Notes under the pieces: generated by a model
Database searches by the model: none
Seen by the model: the letters and a program-made list of their open reading frames with translations, nothing else
What the model was told of the DNA's origin: nothing
Position numbers and translations under genes: made by a program
In this document: positions 1 through 8,400 of the stretch, piece after piece
Layout: the number at the start of each line of letters is the position of its first letter
Numbering within the stretch: the first letter of the stretch is position 1
DNA from: CALXJM01 sp963930325
Lineage (GTDB): Bacteria > Bacillota > Clostridia > TANB77 > CAG-508
NCBI GenBank assembly: GCA_963930325.1
Contig: CAWVME010000016.1
Span: forward strand, 1-20,869
Direction: 5' to 3'
DNA: 20,869 nt

Positions 1-902
1 GTAGAAGTATGATTAATATGATTGAAAAATCAAGAGAGCTAGGATACATGGATGTTCCAGAAAATGTATTTATTGATATAGACAGAATTAAATCTTATCC
101 AGATGATCAACTAGTTATTATTACAACAGGAAGTCAGGGAGAAGCTATGTCTGCTTTAACAAGGATGGCAGCAGGTGATCATAGAAAAGTAGAAATTACT
201 CCAAATGATTTAATTATTATTTCTGCTACTCCAATCCCAGGAAATGAAAAATTAGTTTCTAAAGTTATTGATGATTTAATGAAAATTGGAGCAGAAGTTG
301 TATATAGTTCTTTGGCAGACATTCATGTGTCTGGACATGCATGCCAAGAAGAACAAAAATTAATGTTATCTTTAGTTAGACCCCAATATTTTATTCCAGT
401 ACATGGAGAATATAGACAATTAGTATGCCATGCAGAGACTGCTAAAAAGATGGGAATTGAGCCAGAAAATATTTTTATGCTTACAAATGGTAGAGTATTA
501 GAACTTAATGAAGATATAGGAAGGTTAACCGGAACAGTGCCATTTGGAAGAGTTTTGGTCGATGGACTTGGAGTAGGTGATGTTGGAAATATTGTTCTAA
601 GAGATAGACAGCATTTATCTCAAGATGGACTAATTATTATTGTATTAGCAATGGATGCAACAACGGGTGAGGTAACATCCGGACCAGATGTTATTTCAAG
701 AGGATTTGTTTATGTAAAAGAATCTGAAAATTTAATGGATGAGGTAAAAAGAGTAGTAAGAGAAGAAATTACAAAATGCGAAGAAAAAAATATAACAGAT
801 TGGACAACTATAAAAACAGCTTTAAAGGAAACTCTAAGAGAATATGTATATCAAAGGACAAAACGTAACCCAATGATTTTACCAATTATAATGGATGTAT
901 AG
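1..902 (+). CDS. rnj: Ribonuclease J, C-terminal part (5' end outside window)
   Basis: This is the C-terminal ~300 residues of ribonuclease J, the metallo-beta-lactamase/beta-CASP nuclease that combines 5'-3' exonuclease and endonuclease activity in mRNA turnover and rRNA maturation. The frame is open through the left edge, where codons at 3-8 read Arg-Ser before the Met at 9, matching the GRSM context of RNase J, so the Met at 9 is internal. Visible family marks are TTGSQGE, the beta-CASP motif VSGHA (about residue 108 from that Met), PVHGEYR with its conserved His, and the C-terminal RNase J domain ending RTKRNPMILPI. The catalytic HxHxDH motif lies upstream of the window. The sugar-kinase gene follows 44 bases downstream in the same direction. 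The family is certain; paralogue J1 or J2 cannot be decided. Confidence 0.95.
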   Translation, partial: RSMINMIEKSRELGYMDVPENVFIDIDRIKSYPDDQLVIITTGSQGEAMSALTRMAAGDHRKVEITPNDLIIISATPIPGNEKLVSKVIDDLMKIGAEVVYSSLADIHVSGHACQEEQKLMLSLVRPQYFIPVHGEYRQLVCHAETAKKMGIEPENIFMLTNGRVLELNEDIGRLTGTVPFGRVLVDGLGVGDVGNIVLRDRQHLSQDGLIIIVLAMDATTGEVTSGPDVISRGFVYVKESENLMDEVKRVVREEITKCEEKNITDWTTIKTALKETLREYVYQRTKRNPMILPIIMDV

Positions 903-946
903 AAAAATATTGATTAACTTTAAGCTCAAAAAGAGAGGAAAAGAAA

Positions 947-2101
947 ATGGAAAAAGAAGAATTGGAAACGCTTACAAAAGAGTTCTTAATAAGAAAAATA
1001 AAAACGGGAAGACCTATTACAACAGGGAATATCAATTCCACTTATTTAATTGAAGGAGAACAAGAGAAAAAATATATATTACAAAGAATTAATAAAACTG
1101 TTTTTACAAAACCGGAAGAAGTCATGCAAAATATAAGAAGAGTAAGCAGATACTTAGAAAGACAAGTTTTACAAGAAGGGGGAGATCCTACAAGGGAAGT
1201 ATTACATCCGATATCAACTTTAAATGGGACAAGTTTTGTTATAGATAAAAACGGTGAATATTGGCGTATGTATGATTGCATTGAAGGAGCAAGAACCTAT
1301 GATACTATTGATAGTCCAGAAACATTTTATAAAGTAGGAAAAGCTTTTGGGAGATTTCAAAATAGATTATCAGAGTTTCCTATAGAAACACTTCACGAAG
1401 CAATTCCAGATTTTCATAATACACCAAAAAGATTCACAGATTTCGAATTAGCTATTTTGGCAGACAAAGCAGGTAGATTACAAGCAATTAAGGGAGATAA
1501 AAATGCTCCATTAAAACAAGCTATTGATTTTTTGCTTAGCCAAAAAGAAGATTGTAGATATATAGTGCTAGGAAAGAAAACTGGTAGCTTACCAGTGCGA
1601 GTGACTCATAATGATACTAAAATTAATAATGTTATGATTGATGATAAAACTGGAGAGGCTATATGTGTTATTGATTTGGATACAGTTGGACCAGATTCTA
1701 TGCTTGTTGATTATGGAGATGCAATCCGTTCTGGATGCAATAAAGCTGGAGAGGAAGCAGAACATGCAGAAGACGTAAAGATGGATTTAGAATTATATAG
1801 AGCTTTTACACAAGGATTTTTGCAAGAAGTAAAAAATTTAAATCCTAAAGAAATAGAAGGATTAGTAATTGCTCCAAGAATTATAACAATAGAACAAGGA
1901 ATGAGATTTTTAACAGACTATTTAAATGGAGATACTTATTTTAAGTTAAAGCCTAATCAGCCAGCAGATTTTAATTTTACAAGAGCAATAAATCAGATTC
2001 AATTAGCTAAGGATATGAAACAAAAAGAAGAGCAAATGAAACATATTGTTAAAGAAGTAATTCAAGGAAGAGAATTAGAAGATGATGAAATAGAAATGTA
2101 G
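947..2101 (+). CDS. APH-fold sugar kinase, N-acetylhexosamine 1-kinase (NahK)-like
   Basis: A 384-residue protein with the aminoglycoside-phosphotransferase/choline-kinase fold. The catalytic loop VTHNDTKINN (residues 219-228) provides Asp223 and Asn228, and IDLDTVGP (242-249) supplies the metal-binding Asp243. These loops resemble N-acetylhexosamine 1-kinase (NahK, once called mucin desulfatase), which phosphorylates GlcNAc/GalNAc at C1. The N-terminal lobe has an ATP-binding strand pair (TTGNINSTYLI, then YILQRIN). The start is the first ATG after a GAGAGG ribosome site at 932-937. It sits between RNase J (44-base gap) and gltX (25-base gap) and is probably co-transcribed with both. The substrate is inferred from motif resemblance only; another small sugar or amino alcohol is possible. 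Confidence 0.82.
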   Translation: MEKEELETLTKEFLIRKIKTGRPITTGNINSTYLIEGEQEKKYILQRINKTVFTKPEEVMQNIRRVSRYLERQVLQEGGDPTREVLHPISTLNGTSFVIDKNGEYWRMYDCIEGARTYDTIDSPETFYKVGKAFGRFQNRLSEFPIETLHEAIPDFHNTPKRFTDFELAILADKAGRLQAIKGDKNAPLKQAIDFLLSQKEDCRYIVLGKKTGSLPVRVTHNDTKINNVMIDDKTGEAICVIDLDTVGPDSMLVDYGDAIRSGCNKAGEEAEHAEDVKMDLELYRAFTQGFLQEVKNLNPKEIEGLVIAPRIITIEQGMRFLTDYLNGDTYFKLKPNQPADFNFTRAINQIQLAKDMKQKEEQMKHIVKEVIQGRELEDDEIEM

Positions 2102-2126
2102 AAATATTTTTATAAGGGGGAGAAAA

Positions 2127-3779
2127 ATGGATTATAAAGATTTGGCAAATTTAATATTTCCAGAGGCGAAGGATATTAGCTACTATGAAGAAAAATATCC
2201 AGAAAGAAATTTAGAAGAAGGAGCGATTGTAACAAGATTTGCTCCAAGCCCAACTGGATTTGTTCATATTGGACACCTATTTCAAGCGCTAGTTGCAAGT
2301 AAAGTAGCAAAGCAAACAGGAGGAGTATTTTTTCTAAGAATTGAAGATACAGATCAGAAAAGAGAAGTAGAAAATGCAATAACTGGAATTATTAATTCTC
2401 TTAGAGATTTCGATATAAACTTTGATGAAGGAGTGGTAGATGAGAAAAATGAAAAGGGCCTTTATGGACCATATAAACAAAGTGAAAGAAAAGAAATTTA
2501 TCAAAGCTATGCTAAATATTTGCTAGAGCAAGGAAAAGCTTATCCATGCTTCTGTACCCCAGAAGAATTAGAGGAAATTAGAGCAAAACAGGAAGCTGCT
2601 AAAATAAGAACAGGGTATTATGGAGTTTGGGCAAAATATAGAACTTTTCCACTAAATGAAGCTATGGAGAAGATAAAAAATGGAGAAAAATACATTATAC
2701 GTTTTAAATCTATGGGAAATGAGGAGAAAAAAGTAAAACATCATGATTTAATTAGAGGAAACATAGATTTCCCAGAAAATGATCAAGATATTGTTATTAT
2801 TAAATCAGATGGATTACCAACATATCATTTTGCACATGCGGTAGATGATCATTTAATGAGAACTAATTTAGTAGTCCGTGGTGATGAGTGGGTGTCTTCA
2901 CTTCCTCTTCACATTGACTTATTTAGAAGTTTAGGATTTAAAATGCCTAAATACGCACATATTTCTCCTATTATGAAAGATGATAATGGAAATAAAAGGA
3001 AGATTAGTAAAAGAAAAGATCCTGAGGCAGCAGTAAGCTATTATCATGAAGAAGGAATTCCAGAAGAAGCGGTAAAAGAGTATTTATTTAATATTGCTAA
3101 TTCTAATTTTGAAAGTTGGAGAAGGGCAAACAAAGAAGCTAGCCTAGACGATTTTACCCTCGCGTTAAATAAAATGAGTGTAAGTGGAGCTTTGTTTGAC
3201 ATGGTTAAATTATTAGATATTTCTAAAACGGTCATTTCTAAATACACCGCAGAAGAAGTTTATAAAGCTTGTATTAACTGGGCAGAAAGGTATAGTGAAG
3301 AGCTAAAAAATCTGCTAGAAAAAGATAGTGAGTATGCTAAAAAAGTACTTGGAATTGAAAGAGGAAATGTAAAACCAAGGAAAGATATTGCTAAGTGGTC
3401 TGATGTGCTTAATAGTATCTCTTATATGTATGATGAAGAATTTCGTATAGAAAAATATCAATTTCAAAAAATAGAAAATGAAGAAGAAATAAAAAAAATT
3501 ATTACTAAATATTTGGAAAAGTATTTTTCATATACAGATGATAAACAAACCTGGTTTGACAAAATAAAAGATTTAGCAGAAGAAATGGGCTATGCGAGAG
3601 AAACAAAGCAATATAAGTCGGAACCAGAGAAATATAAAGGACATGTAGGAGATATTAGTATGGTTTTAAGAGTGGCTATTACTGGTAGACAAAACACGCC
3701 AGACTTATATGAAATTATGCAAGTATTAGGAGAAAAAAGAACTAAAAAGAGATTGATAACATGTCTAGAAAAAATTTAA
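2127..3779 (+). CDS. gltX: Glutamyl-tRNA synthetase
   Basis: Class I glutamate--tRNA ligase, charging tRNA-Glu with glutamate in the cytoplasm. The class I signature HIGH is at residues 47-50 within APSPTGFVHIGHL, and the KMSKS equivalent is KISKR at 292-296. RIEDTD (71-76), a CFC motif (141-143) and GLPTYHFAHAVDDH (229-242) match the GluRS catalytic core. At 550 residues it is longer than most bacterial GluRS (about 470-500); the extra length is an N-terminal lead of about 30 residues and a longer C-terminal helical anticodon-binding region. A GGGGGAG ribosome site lies just upstream of the ATG. I favour GluRS over GlnRS from the core and the Bacillota context, where tRNA-Gln is usually made by amidation. 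Confidence 0.93.
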   Translation: MDYKDLANLIFPEAKDISYYEEKYPERNLEEGAIVTRFAPSPTGFVHIGHLFQALVASKVAKQTGGVFFLRIEDTDQKREVENAITGIINSLRDFDINFDEGVVDEKNEKGLYGPYKQSERKEIYQSYAKYLLEQGKAYPCFCTPEELEEIRAKQEAAKIRTGYYGVWAKYRTFPLNEAMEKIKNGEKYIIRFKSMGNEEKKVKHHDLIRGNIDFPENDQDIVIIKSDGLPTYHFAHAVDDHLMRTNLVVRGDEWVSSLPLHIDLFRSLGFKMPKYAHISPIMKDDNGNKRKISKRKDPEAAVSYYHEEGIPEEAVKEYLFNIANSNFESWRRANKEASLDDFTLALNKMSVSGALFDMVKLLDISKTVISKYTAEEVYKACINWAERYSEELKNLLEKDSEYAKKVLGIERGNVKPRKDIAKWSDVLNSISYMYDEEFRIEKYQFQKIENEEEIKKIITKYLEKYFSYTDDKQTWFDKIKDLAEEMGYARETKQYKSEPEKYKGHVGDISMVLRVAITGRQNTPDLYEIMQVLGEKRTKKRLITCLEKI

Positions 3780-3789
3780 ATTAAGGATA

Positions 3790-3978
3790 ATGGAAATGGA
3801 ATATCAAGTAGGAGATATAGTAAAACTTAAGAAAAAGCATCCATGTGGGAGCGAACTTTGGGAGATAACTAGAGTAGGAGTAGATTTTAAACTAAAATGT
3901 ATGGGGTGCTCACATGTGATTATGGTAGAAAGACAAAAAGCATTAAAAATGATAAAAGAAAAGAGAAACTTGACATAA
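3790..3978 (+). CDS. DUF951 family small protein
   Basis: A 62-residue soluble protein matching DUF951, a family of unknown function widespread in Bacillota. Visible family marks are an N-terminal YQVGDIVKLKKKHPCG, then WEI.RVG.DFKLKC.GC.H, so three cysteines, with CxxC near the middle suggestive of metal binding (inference). It starts 10 bases after the gltX stop, behind an AAGGA site at 3783-3787, and is probably the last gene of the RNase J-kinase-gltX unit. Its last codons carry the -35 box of the promoter for the next gene (TTGACA at 3970-3975). Confidence 0.85.
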   Translation: MEMEYQVGDIVKLKKKHPCGSELWEITRVGVDFKLKCMGCSHVIMVERQKALKMIKEKRNLT

Positions 3979-3998
3979 TATTTTTTGACTGCTATAAT
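3970..3998 (+). promoter_or_regulatory. Perfect consensus sigma-A promoter for the 85-aa orphan gene
   Basis: TTGACA at 3970-3975, a 17-base spacer and TATAAT at 3993-3998 make a textbook housekeeping promoter with no mismatch. The -35 box overlaps the last codons and stop of the DUF951 gene. The predicted transcript starts near 4005, right at a short hairpin (TGCAC 4006-4010, loop 4011-4016, GTGCA 4017-4021). Confidence 0.85.
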
Positions 3999-4046
3999 AG
4001 ATATATGCACCCAGAAGTGCAAATATTTATTATGGAGGGATTTGTA

Positions 4047-4304
4047 ATGGAAGAAAAGCGGGTAGTTCCAAGAGACGTTTCTGAGGCTTTGTTCAAGAGA
4101 GGTGCTTTTAGTATACTTCAAGGTGGAAATGGTGGTGTAGCATTTAAAAGAGAAGATGAGCTCACTCCGATTGAAAAGAAGCGTTTAACAGAAGATTTTG
4201 GAATTGACTTTAGTAAAGAACTTCAATCTCCAAGTCTCATGGAATGGCTGAAATACAGACCGATTGATATAGAACGTTCAAAAGCGTTTGTAGAATCCAA
4301 CTAA
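4047..4304 (+). CDS. Unrecognised 85-residue small protein (orphan cassette 1)
   Basis: I do not recognise this protein. It is 85 residues, charged and soluble, with no signal peptide or membrane segment; it contains a glycine-rich turn (ILQGGNGGVAF) and ends in a helical segment (LMEWLKYRPIDIERSKAF). The start at 4047 is chosen because GGAGGG at 4034-4039 sits 7 bases upstream; the in-frame ATG at 4032 overlaps that site. It has its own consensus promoter, a roughly 42-base leader beginning with a hairpin, and a strong terminator, so it is a stand-alone unit. Its codon use is more GC-rich than its neighbours (about 42% by eye). A role as a small regulatory or accessory protein is only a guess. 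Confidence 0.75.
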   Translation: MEEKRVVPRDVSEALFKRGAFSILQGGNGGVAFKREDELTPIEKKRLTEDFGIDFSKELQSPSLMEWLKYRPIDIERSKAFVESN

Positions 4305-4314
4305 TCTCTCAAGT

Positions 4315-4354
4315 AAAATAGACCGATTACTTTTTAGTAATTCGGTCTATTTTA
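4315..4354. terminator. Bidirectional intrinsic terminator between orphan gene 1 and engB
   Basis: An inverted repeat, AAAATAGACCGATTAC (4315-4330) against GTAAT-TCGGTCTATTTT (4337-4354), pairs with a single bulged T and a TTTTTA loop. The A-run on one side and T-run on the other suit termination in both directions, as expected between these convergent genes. The last codons of engB lie inside the stem. Confidence 0.85.
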
Positions 4355-4931
4355 AATAATTTTCTATTTCACTCCATGTATTTTCTACATAAATTTTTCG
4401 CTCAGCAGAAAATGGAAGGAATACTATATCATGCATTGGGTTTAAAATTTCATGTATTTCTTGCACTGCGGTATCTACTTTAGTAATAGCAATTTTGTCT
4501 GCTTTGTTTGCAATTACGAAAAATGGGAAATTATTATCTATTAAAAAGCGATACATAAGTTTATCATTTTCTGTTGGTTTGTGGCGTATATCTAATAGTA
4601 AAATAATACAAGCAATGTGTTTACTTTTAGATAAGTAGTCTTCAATAAAACGTCCTACTTTAATTTGTTCTGACTTAGACATTTGACTATAACCATATCC
4701 TGGTAAGTCCACAAAATAAAATTTTTCATCAATATTATAAAAATTAATTTGTCTAGTTTTTCCTGGAGTATTGCTAGTTCTAGCAATGGATTTTCGGTTC
4801 AGCATAGTATTAACAAAAGATGATTTTCCAACATTCGATTTTCCAACTAAGACAACTTCTGGAAGTCCACTATGAGGGTATTGTTTAGGGTTGACTGCTG
4901 AAATTTCAAATTTAGGATTTTTTACTATCAT
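4347..4931 (-). CDS. engB: Ribosome biogenesis GTPase EngB (YsxC/YihA)
   Basis: A 194-residue TrmE-Era-EngA-EngB GTPase needed for late assembly of the 50S ribosomal subunit. All G motifs are visible: G1 GKSNVGKSS (30-38), G2 TPGKTRQ (55-61), G3 DLPGYGY (75-81), G4 NKAD (142-145) and G5 SAE (175-177). The length is normal for the family. I chose the ATG at 4931 because AAAGGAG lies 5 bases upstream; a TTG seven codons earlier is in frame but its first codons run through that ribosome site. It lies 76 bases after the LtaS-like gene, downstream in the same direction, and may belong to the serS unit. It converges on the orphan gene through a shared terminator. Confidence 0.94.
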   Translation of the reverse strand: MIVKNPKFEISAVNPKQYPHSGLPEVVLVGKSNVGKSSFVNTMLNRKSIARTSNTPGKTRQINFYNIDEKFYFVDLPGYGYSQMSKSEQIKVGRFIEDYLSKSKHIACIILLLDIRHKPTENDKLMYRFLIDNNFPFFVIANKADKIAITKVDTAVQEIHEILNPMHDIVFLPFSAERKIYVENTWSEIENYLK

Positions 4932-5007
4932 AAGCTCTCCTTTTCTTATCAAATAAGGTTAAGTTCTTTTAAATTGTGCATATTTGTGAAGCGAGACTTG
5001 TTTTATA

Positions 5008-6894
5008 TTAATATTTTACAAAAAATTTGTATTGCATTAATTCTTTCAACTTATACGTTCCTTTCATTTTTCCCGTAATTTCATTTGTGAAATAAATTTT
5101 TCCATTTCGATCTAAGGAAATTCTTGCATTTGAAGCGGGTAAGTCTTCTTTTGTGGTATCAAGCCAATTATAGTATTTATCATTTTCTATATCTAACTGA
5201 TTTACAATACTAGTTAATAATAAATCTACTCCACTATATTCTGCAATATCCATATTTTCTATATCATAATTGGCTAATATTAAAGCTTGAGTGTTATATT
5301 TTCTATATTCATTTAATAGTATATCATCAGTATTAAAATATTCTAAATTATCAATAACATTCTCGCTATTTGATGTATACAAATATGGTAAATGATCTCC
5401 CAAAAATACAAGTATTGTTGGTTCGCCATAATTATTTACATACTCATATAATCTTCCTAATTCCTTATCTGAATTGTATATTCCTTGCGAGTAGGCAAGT
5501 ATTGTTTCATTCATTTCATTACTTAAATTACTTGTAGTAATTGTTATATCATAATCATAATATTTTTCACTATAATATGGCATATGTGATTCTATAGTTG
5601 ATAAAACATAGAAGAATGGTTGATTGTCTTCTTTTTCTTCAAAGTCTTTTATTATTAAATCTACACAGTATTCATCTGTTATGTATTTATAATCTTTATC
5701 TCGATTTAATTCTATATATTCACTAAACCCCATTTTTAAATAAGCATTTTCTGAATTATAATAATCTTTTCCAAAAACAATTTTAGGATAATATCCGTTA
5801 TTACTTAAAACTTTTGGCAAAGATGGAATTTCAGTACTATTACTTCTTGAATATAGTGACATTATAGGTATATATCCTCTTGGAAAATAATTCATGCTAC
5901 CACCTGTAAAAAGCTCAAAAGCCACATTTTCAGACATGCCTCCATATGTAGGAGATATCAGATTAACAAACTTTCCTTTAGATTTTAAATTATTAAAATT
6001 AGATGTTATTTTTTTATCAAATTGTATTTCTTCTAATTGATCAATATCCCAAAAAGCTTCTGAAAAGATGACAATTATATTTGGCTTCCCAAATTTGTCA
6101 TTATAATTTTCACCTATATCATTTAAAAATTCATCTAGCTTATTTTCGTCATAATCATCAGGTTCTGTAAATATATTGTTTAAATATGTTCCATACATAC
6201 CATTTATTAAATTATTTCTAGCATAGTATTCAAGACTAGTAGTATAAGAATTAAAATCTTCATACTTATCTATATTAAAGAATAATTTTAAATAGAATTC
6301 TTTGGTATGACTATTTGGAAAAAATAGTAATAATAATATTACTAAATCAATTACAATAATTGCTATTCTAGCTTTTATATTTTTTATTTCTATATTATTT
6401 TTATGGCTAATAAATATGATTAAAGCCATTATTGCTGCATAAATTCCAAATCCTATAACAATTGTTAGAACTGATTTAAATGATATATTATTTGTAGCTA
6501 GTTCCAATAAATCACCAGAGCTACCTATAAATGTTATATCGGAAAAATATATTGGTTCACCTGTGTACAATATTTTAACTTGATTTACCAGACTCAATAC
6601 AAATATAAAAATAAATGATACTAAAGTGGCTTTTGAGGCTTTTTTAAAAATAGCTAGTAATAGACTATATATTATAGCTCCAAAAAATATTGTAAAAAAC
6701 AGTGTAGGGATATGCGCATTATATCCATGGAAGGTAAAAAACTTAAAAAACATATCTGCCAAAGTAAAAATGTTCATTCCTATAAATGCTGTTATAATTA
6801 TGTTTTTTACTAAACTAGCAATTTCTAATTTACTTTTTTTTACTTCATTTTTTATTTCGATTTTTACTTCGTCTTTTTCTTCAATTTTATTCAT
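5008..6894 (-). CDS. LTA synthase family membrane sulfatase (LtaS-like)
   Basis: A 628-residue polytopic membrane enzyme of the lipoteichoic-acid-synthase/phosphoglycerol-transferase family, expected to move glycerolphosphate or a related group onto an envelope polymer outside the membrane. A charged N-terminus is followed by about five membrane segments (roughly 28-50, 62-84, 89-106, 141-163, 175-192) and an extracellular alkaline-phosphatase-like domain. Visible active-site elements are Glu279 in VIFSEAFWD, the nucleophile region GGMSENVAFELFTGG (318-332), His437 in ESHMPYY, and Asp500-His501 in GDHLPYL. The nucleophile position, Thr in characterised LtaS, appears to be Ser321. Its ATG overlaps the serS stop by 4 bases (ATGA) and its ribosome site is weak, suggesting translational coupling. 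Which polymer it acts on is unknown. Confidence 0.87.
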   Translation of the reverse strand: MNKIEEKDEVKIEIKNEVKKSKLEIASLVKNIIITAFIGMNIFTLADMFFKFFTFHGYNAHIPTLFFTIFFGAIIYSLLLAIFKKASKATLVSFIFIFVLSLVNQVKILYTGEPIYFSDITFIGSSGDLLELATNNISFKSVLTIVIGFGIYAAIMALIIFISHKNNIEIKNIKARIAIIVIDLVILLLLFFPNSHTKEFYLKLFFNIDKYEDFNSYTTSLEYYARNNLINGMYGTYLNNIFTEPDDYDENKLDEFLNDIGENYNDKFGKPNIIVIFSEAFWDIDQLEEIQFDKKITSNFNNLKSKGKFVNLISPTYGGMSENVAFELFTGGSMNYFPRGYIPIMSLYSRSNSTEIPSLPKVLSNNGYYPKIVFGKDYYNSENAYLKMGFSEYIELNRDKDYKYITDEYCVDLIIKDFEEKEDNQPFFYVLSTIESHMPYYSEKYYDYDITITTSNLSNEMNETILAYSQGIYNSDKELGRLYEYVNNYGEPTILVFLGDHLPYLYTSNSENVIDNLEYFNTDDILLNEYRKYNTQALILANYDIENMDIAEYSGVDLLLTSIVNQLDIENDKYYNWLDTTKEDLPASNARISLDRNGKIYFTNEITGKMKGTYKLKELMQYKFFVKY

Positions 6895-8183
6895 ATTAAT
6901 CTATCTCTTTTTAATTTTTTTATTCCACCCATATATGTCCATAAAACTTCTGGAATCTTTATACTTCCATCTGCTTGATAATTATTTTCTAAAACTGCAA
7001 TTAATCCTCTAGGGCTAGCTACTACCGTATTATTTAATGTTGCTACTAAATAATTACCATTTTCACCTTTTGCACGAATAGATAATCTTCTAGCTTGAGC
7101 ATCGCCTAAAGTCGAACAACTTCCAACTTCGAAGTATTTTTGCTGACGTGGGCTCCATGCTTCAATATCGCATGACTTTACTTTTAAATCAGCTAAATCA
7201 CCACTACAACATTCTAAAGTTCTTACTGGAACATCTAGGCTTCTAAAAAATTCTACGGTATAACTCCACATTTTATTGTACCATTCCATTTGGTCTTCTG
7301 GTTTACAAAGAACTATCATTTCTTGTTTTTCAAACTGATGTACTCTATATAGTCCTCTTTCTTCTATTCCATGAGCACCAACTTCTTTTCTAAAACATGG
7401 AGAATATCCAGTAATTGCTATTGGCAAATCTTGCTCTTTTACTATTTGCCCTTTAAACCTTCCAATCATAGAATGCTCGCTTGTACCAATCAAATAAAGA
7501 TCTTCTCCTTCTATTTTGTACATCATTGCTTCTAATTCTTCAAAGCTCATAACTCCATTTACAACATCTGATCTTATCATAAATGGTGGTATGCAGTATG
7601 TAAAACCTTTATCTATCATGAAATCTCTAGCATATGCAATCATTGCTTCGTGAAGCCTTGCAACATCTCCTAGCAAGAAATAAAATCCATTTCCACTTGT
7701 TCTTCCTGCACTTTCTTTATCTAAACCATTAAAACTTTCTATTATATCTGCATGATGTGGAATTTCATATGAAGGAACAACAGGGTCACCAAATTTTTCT
7801 ACTTCTACATTCTGTGTATCATCTTTTCCAATAGGAACAGAAGGGTCGATTATATTTGGTATTTTTAGCATAATGTTACGAGTATTAGAAGAATATTGCT
7901 CTTCGAGTTTCTCATTTTCTTCTAATTCTGCATTTATTTGATTTACTTGCAATTTAATTTTTTCGGCATCTTCTTTTTTACCTTCACGCATAAGAAGACC
8001 AATTTGTGAACTTAAGCTGTTACGAGTTGCTCTTAATTCATCTCCTTTGAGCTTTAGCCCACGACTTTTTTTATCTAATTCTAATACTTCGTCAACAAGA
8101 GGCAATTTATAATCTTGAAATTTTTTCTTTATATTTTCTTTTACAGCCTCTGGATTTTCTCTTAAAAATTTGATATCAATCAT
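6891..8183 (-). CDS. serS: Seryl-tRNA synthetase, divergent motif-3 type
   Basis: A class II synthetase of 430 residues that charges tRNA-Ser. A long N-terminal antiparallel coiled coil (about 30-105) binds the long arm of tRNA-Ser. The catalytic core carries TSE (234-236), motif 2 FRKE within the segment 264-286, and motif 3 around LNNTVVASPRGLIAVLEN (383-400). Motif 3 differs from the usual bacterial LNGSGLAVGR form, and the core also contains ECCSGDLADLKVKS; I recall this look from a second, archaeal-like SerRS lineage found in some clostridia (from memory, unchecked). The start has GGAGG 9-10 bases upstream. It opens a minus-strand unit with the LtaS-like gene and perhaps engB. No T-box is visible in its leader. 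Confidence 0.93.
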   Translation of the reverse strand: MIDIKFLRENPEAVKENIKKKFQDYKLPLVDEVLELDKKSRGLKLKGDELRATRNSLSSQIGLLMREGKKEDAEKIKLQVNQINAELEENEKLEEQYSSNTRNIMLKIPNIIDPSVPIGKDDTQNVEVEKFGDPVVPSYEIPHHADIIESFNGLDKESAGRTSGNGFYFLLGDVARLHEAMIAYARDFMIDKGFTYCIPPFMIRSDVVNGVMSFEELEAMMYKIEGEDLYLIGTSEHSMIGRFKGQIVKEQDLPIAITGYSPCFRKEVGAHGIEERGLYRVHQFEKQEMIVLCKPEDQMEWYNKMWSYTVEFFRSLDVPVRTLECCSGDLADLKVKSCDIEAWSPRQQKYFEVGSCSTLGDAQARRLSIRAKGENGNYLVATLNNTVVASPRGLIAVLENNYQADGSIKIPEVLWTYMGGIKKLKRDRLI

Positions 8184-8400
8184 GCGTTTTAACCTCCAAT
8201 TTATAACATTTTTGTAAGGAATATAATTAGTTTACTATAATTTGTGTGATTTTGCAAGAAATAACACAAAAATAGAGAAAAACTTTAACATTTTGTATGT
8301 AAAATAATAAAATTACGGATATAATATAATAAATGCAAATATCGAAGTTTTATAATTATTTTATGACCAAGTTCGTAACCAAAGAAAGAAAGTGATAAAA

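Noticed and set aside
3804..4121. Minus-strand frame across the DUF951 gene and orphan promoter
   Set aside because: It overlaps a recognised gene and a perfect promoter on the other strand and has no start signals of its own.
8184..8400. T-box leader for serS
   Set aside because: The leader is short and AT-rich, and no T-box sequence (AGGGTGG-type) or specifier stem was seen on the minus strand.
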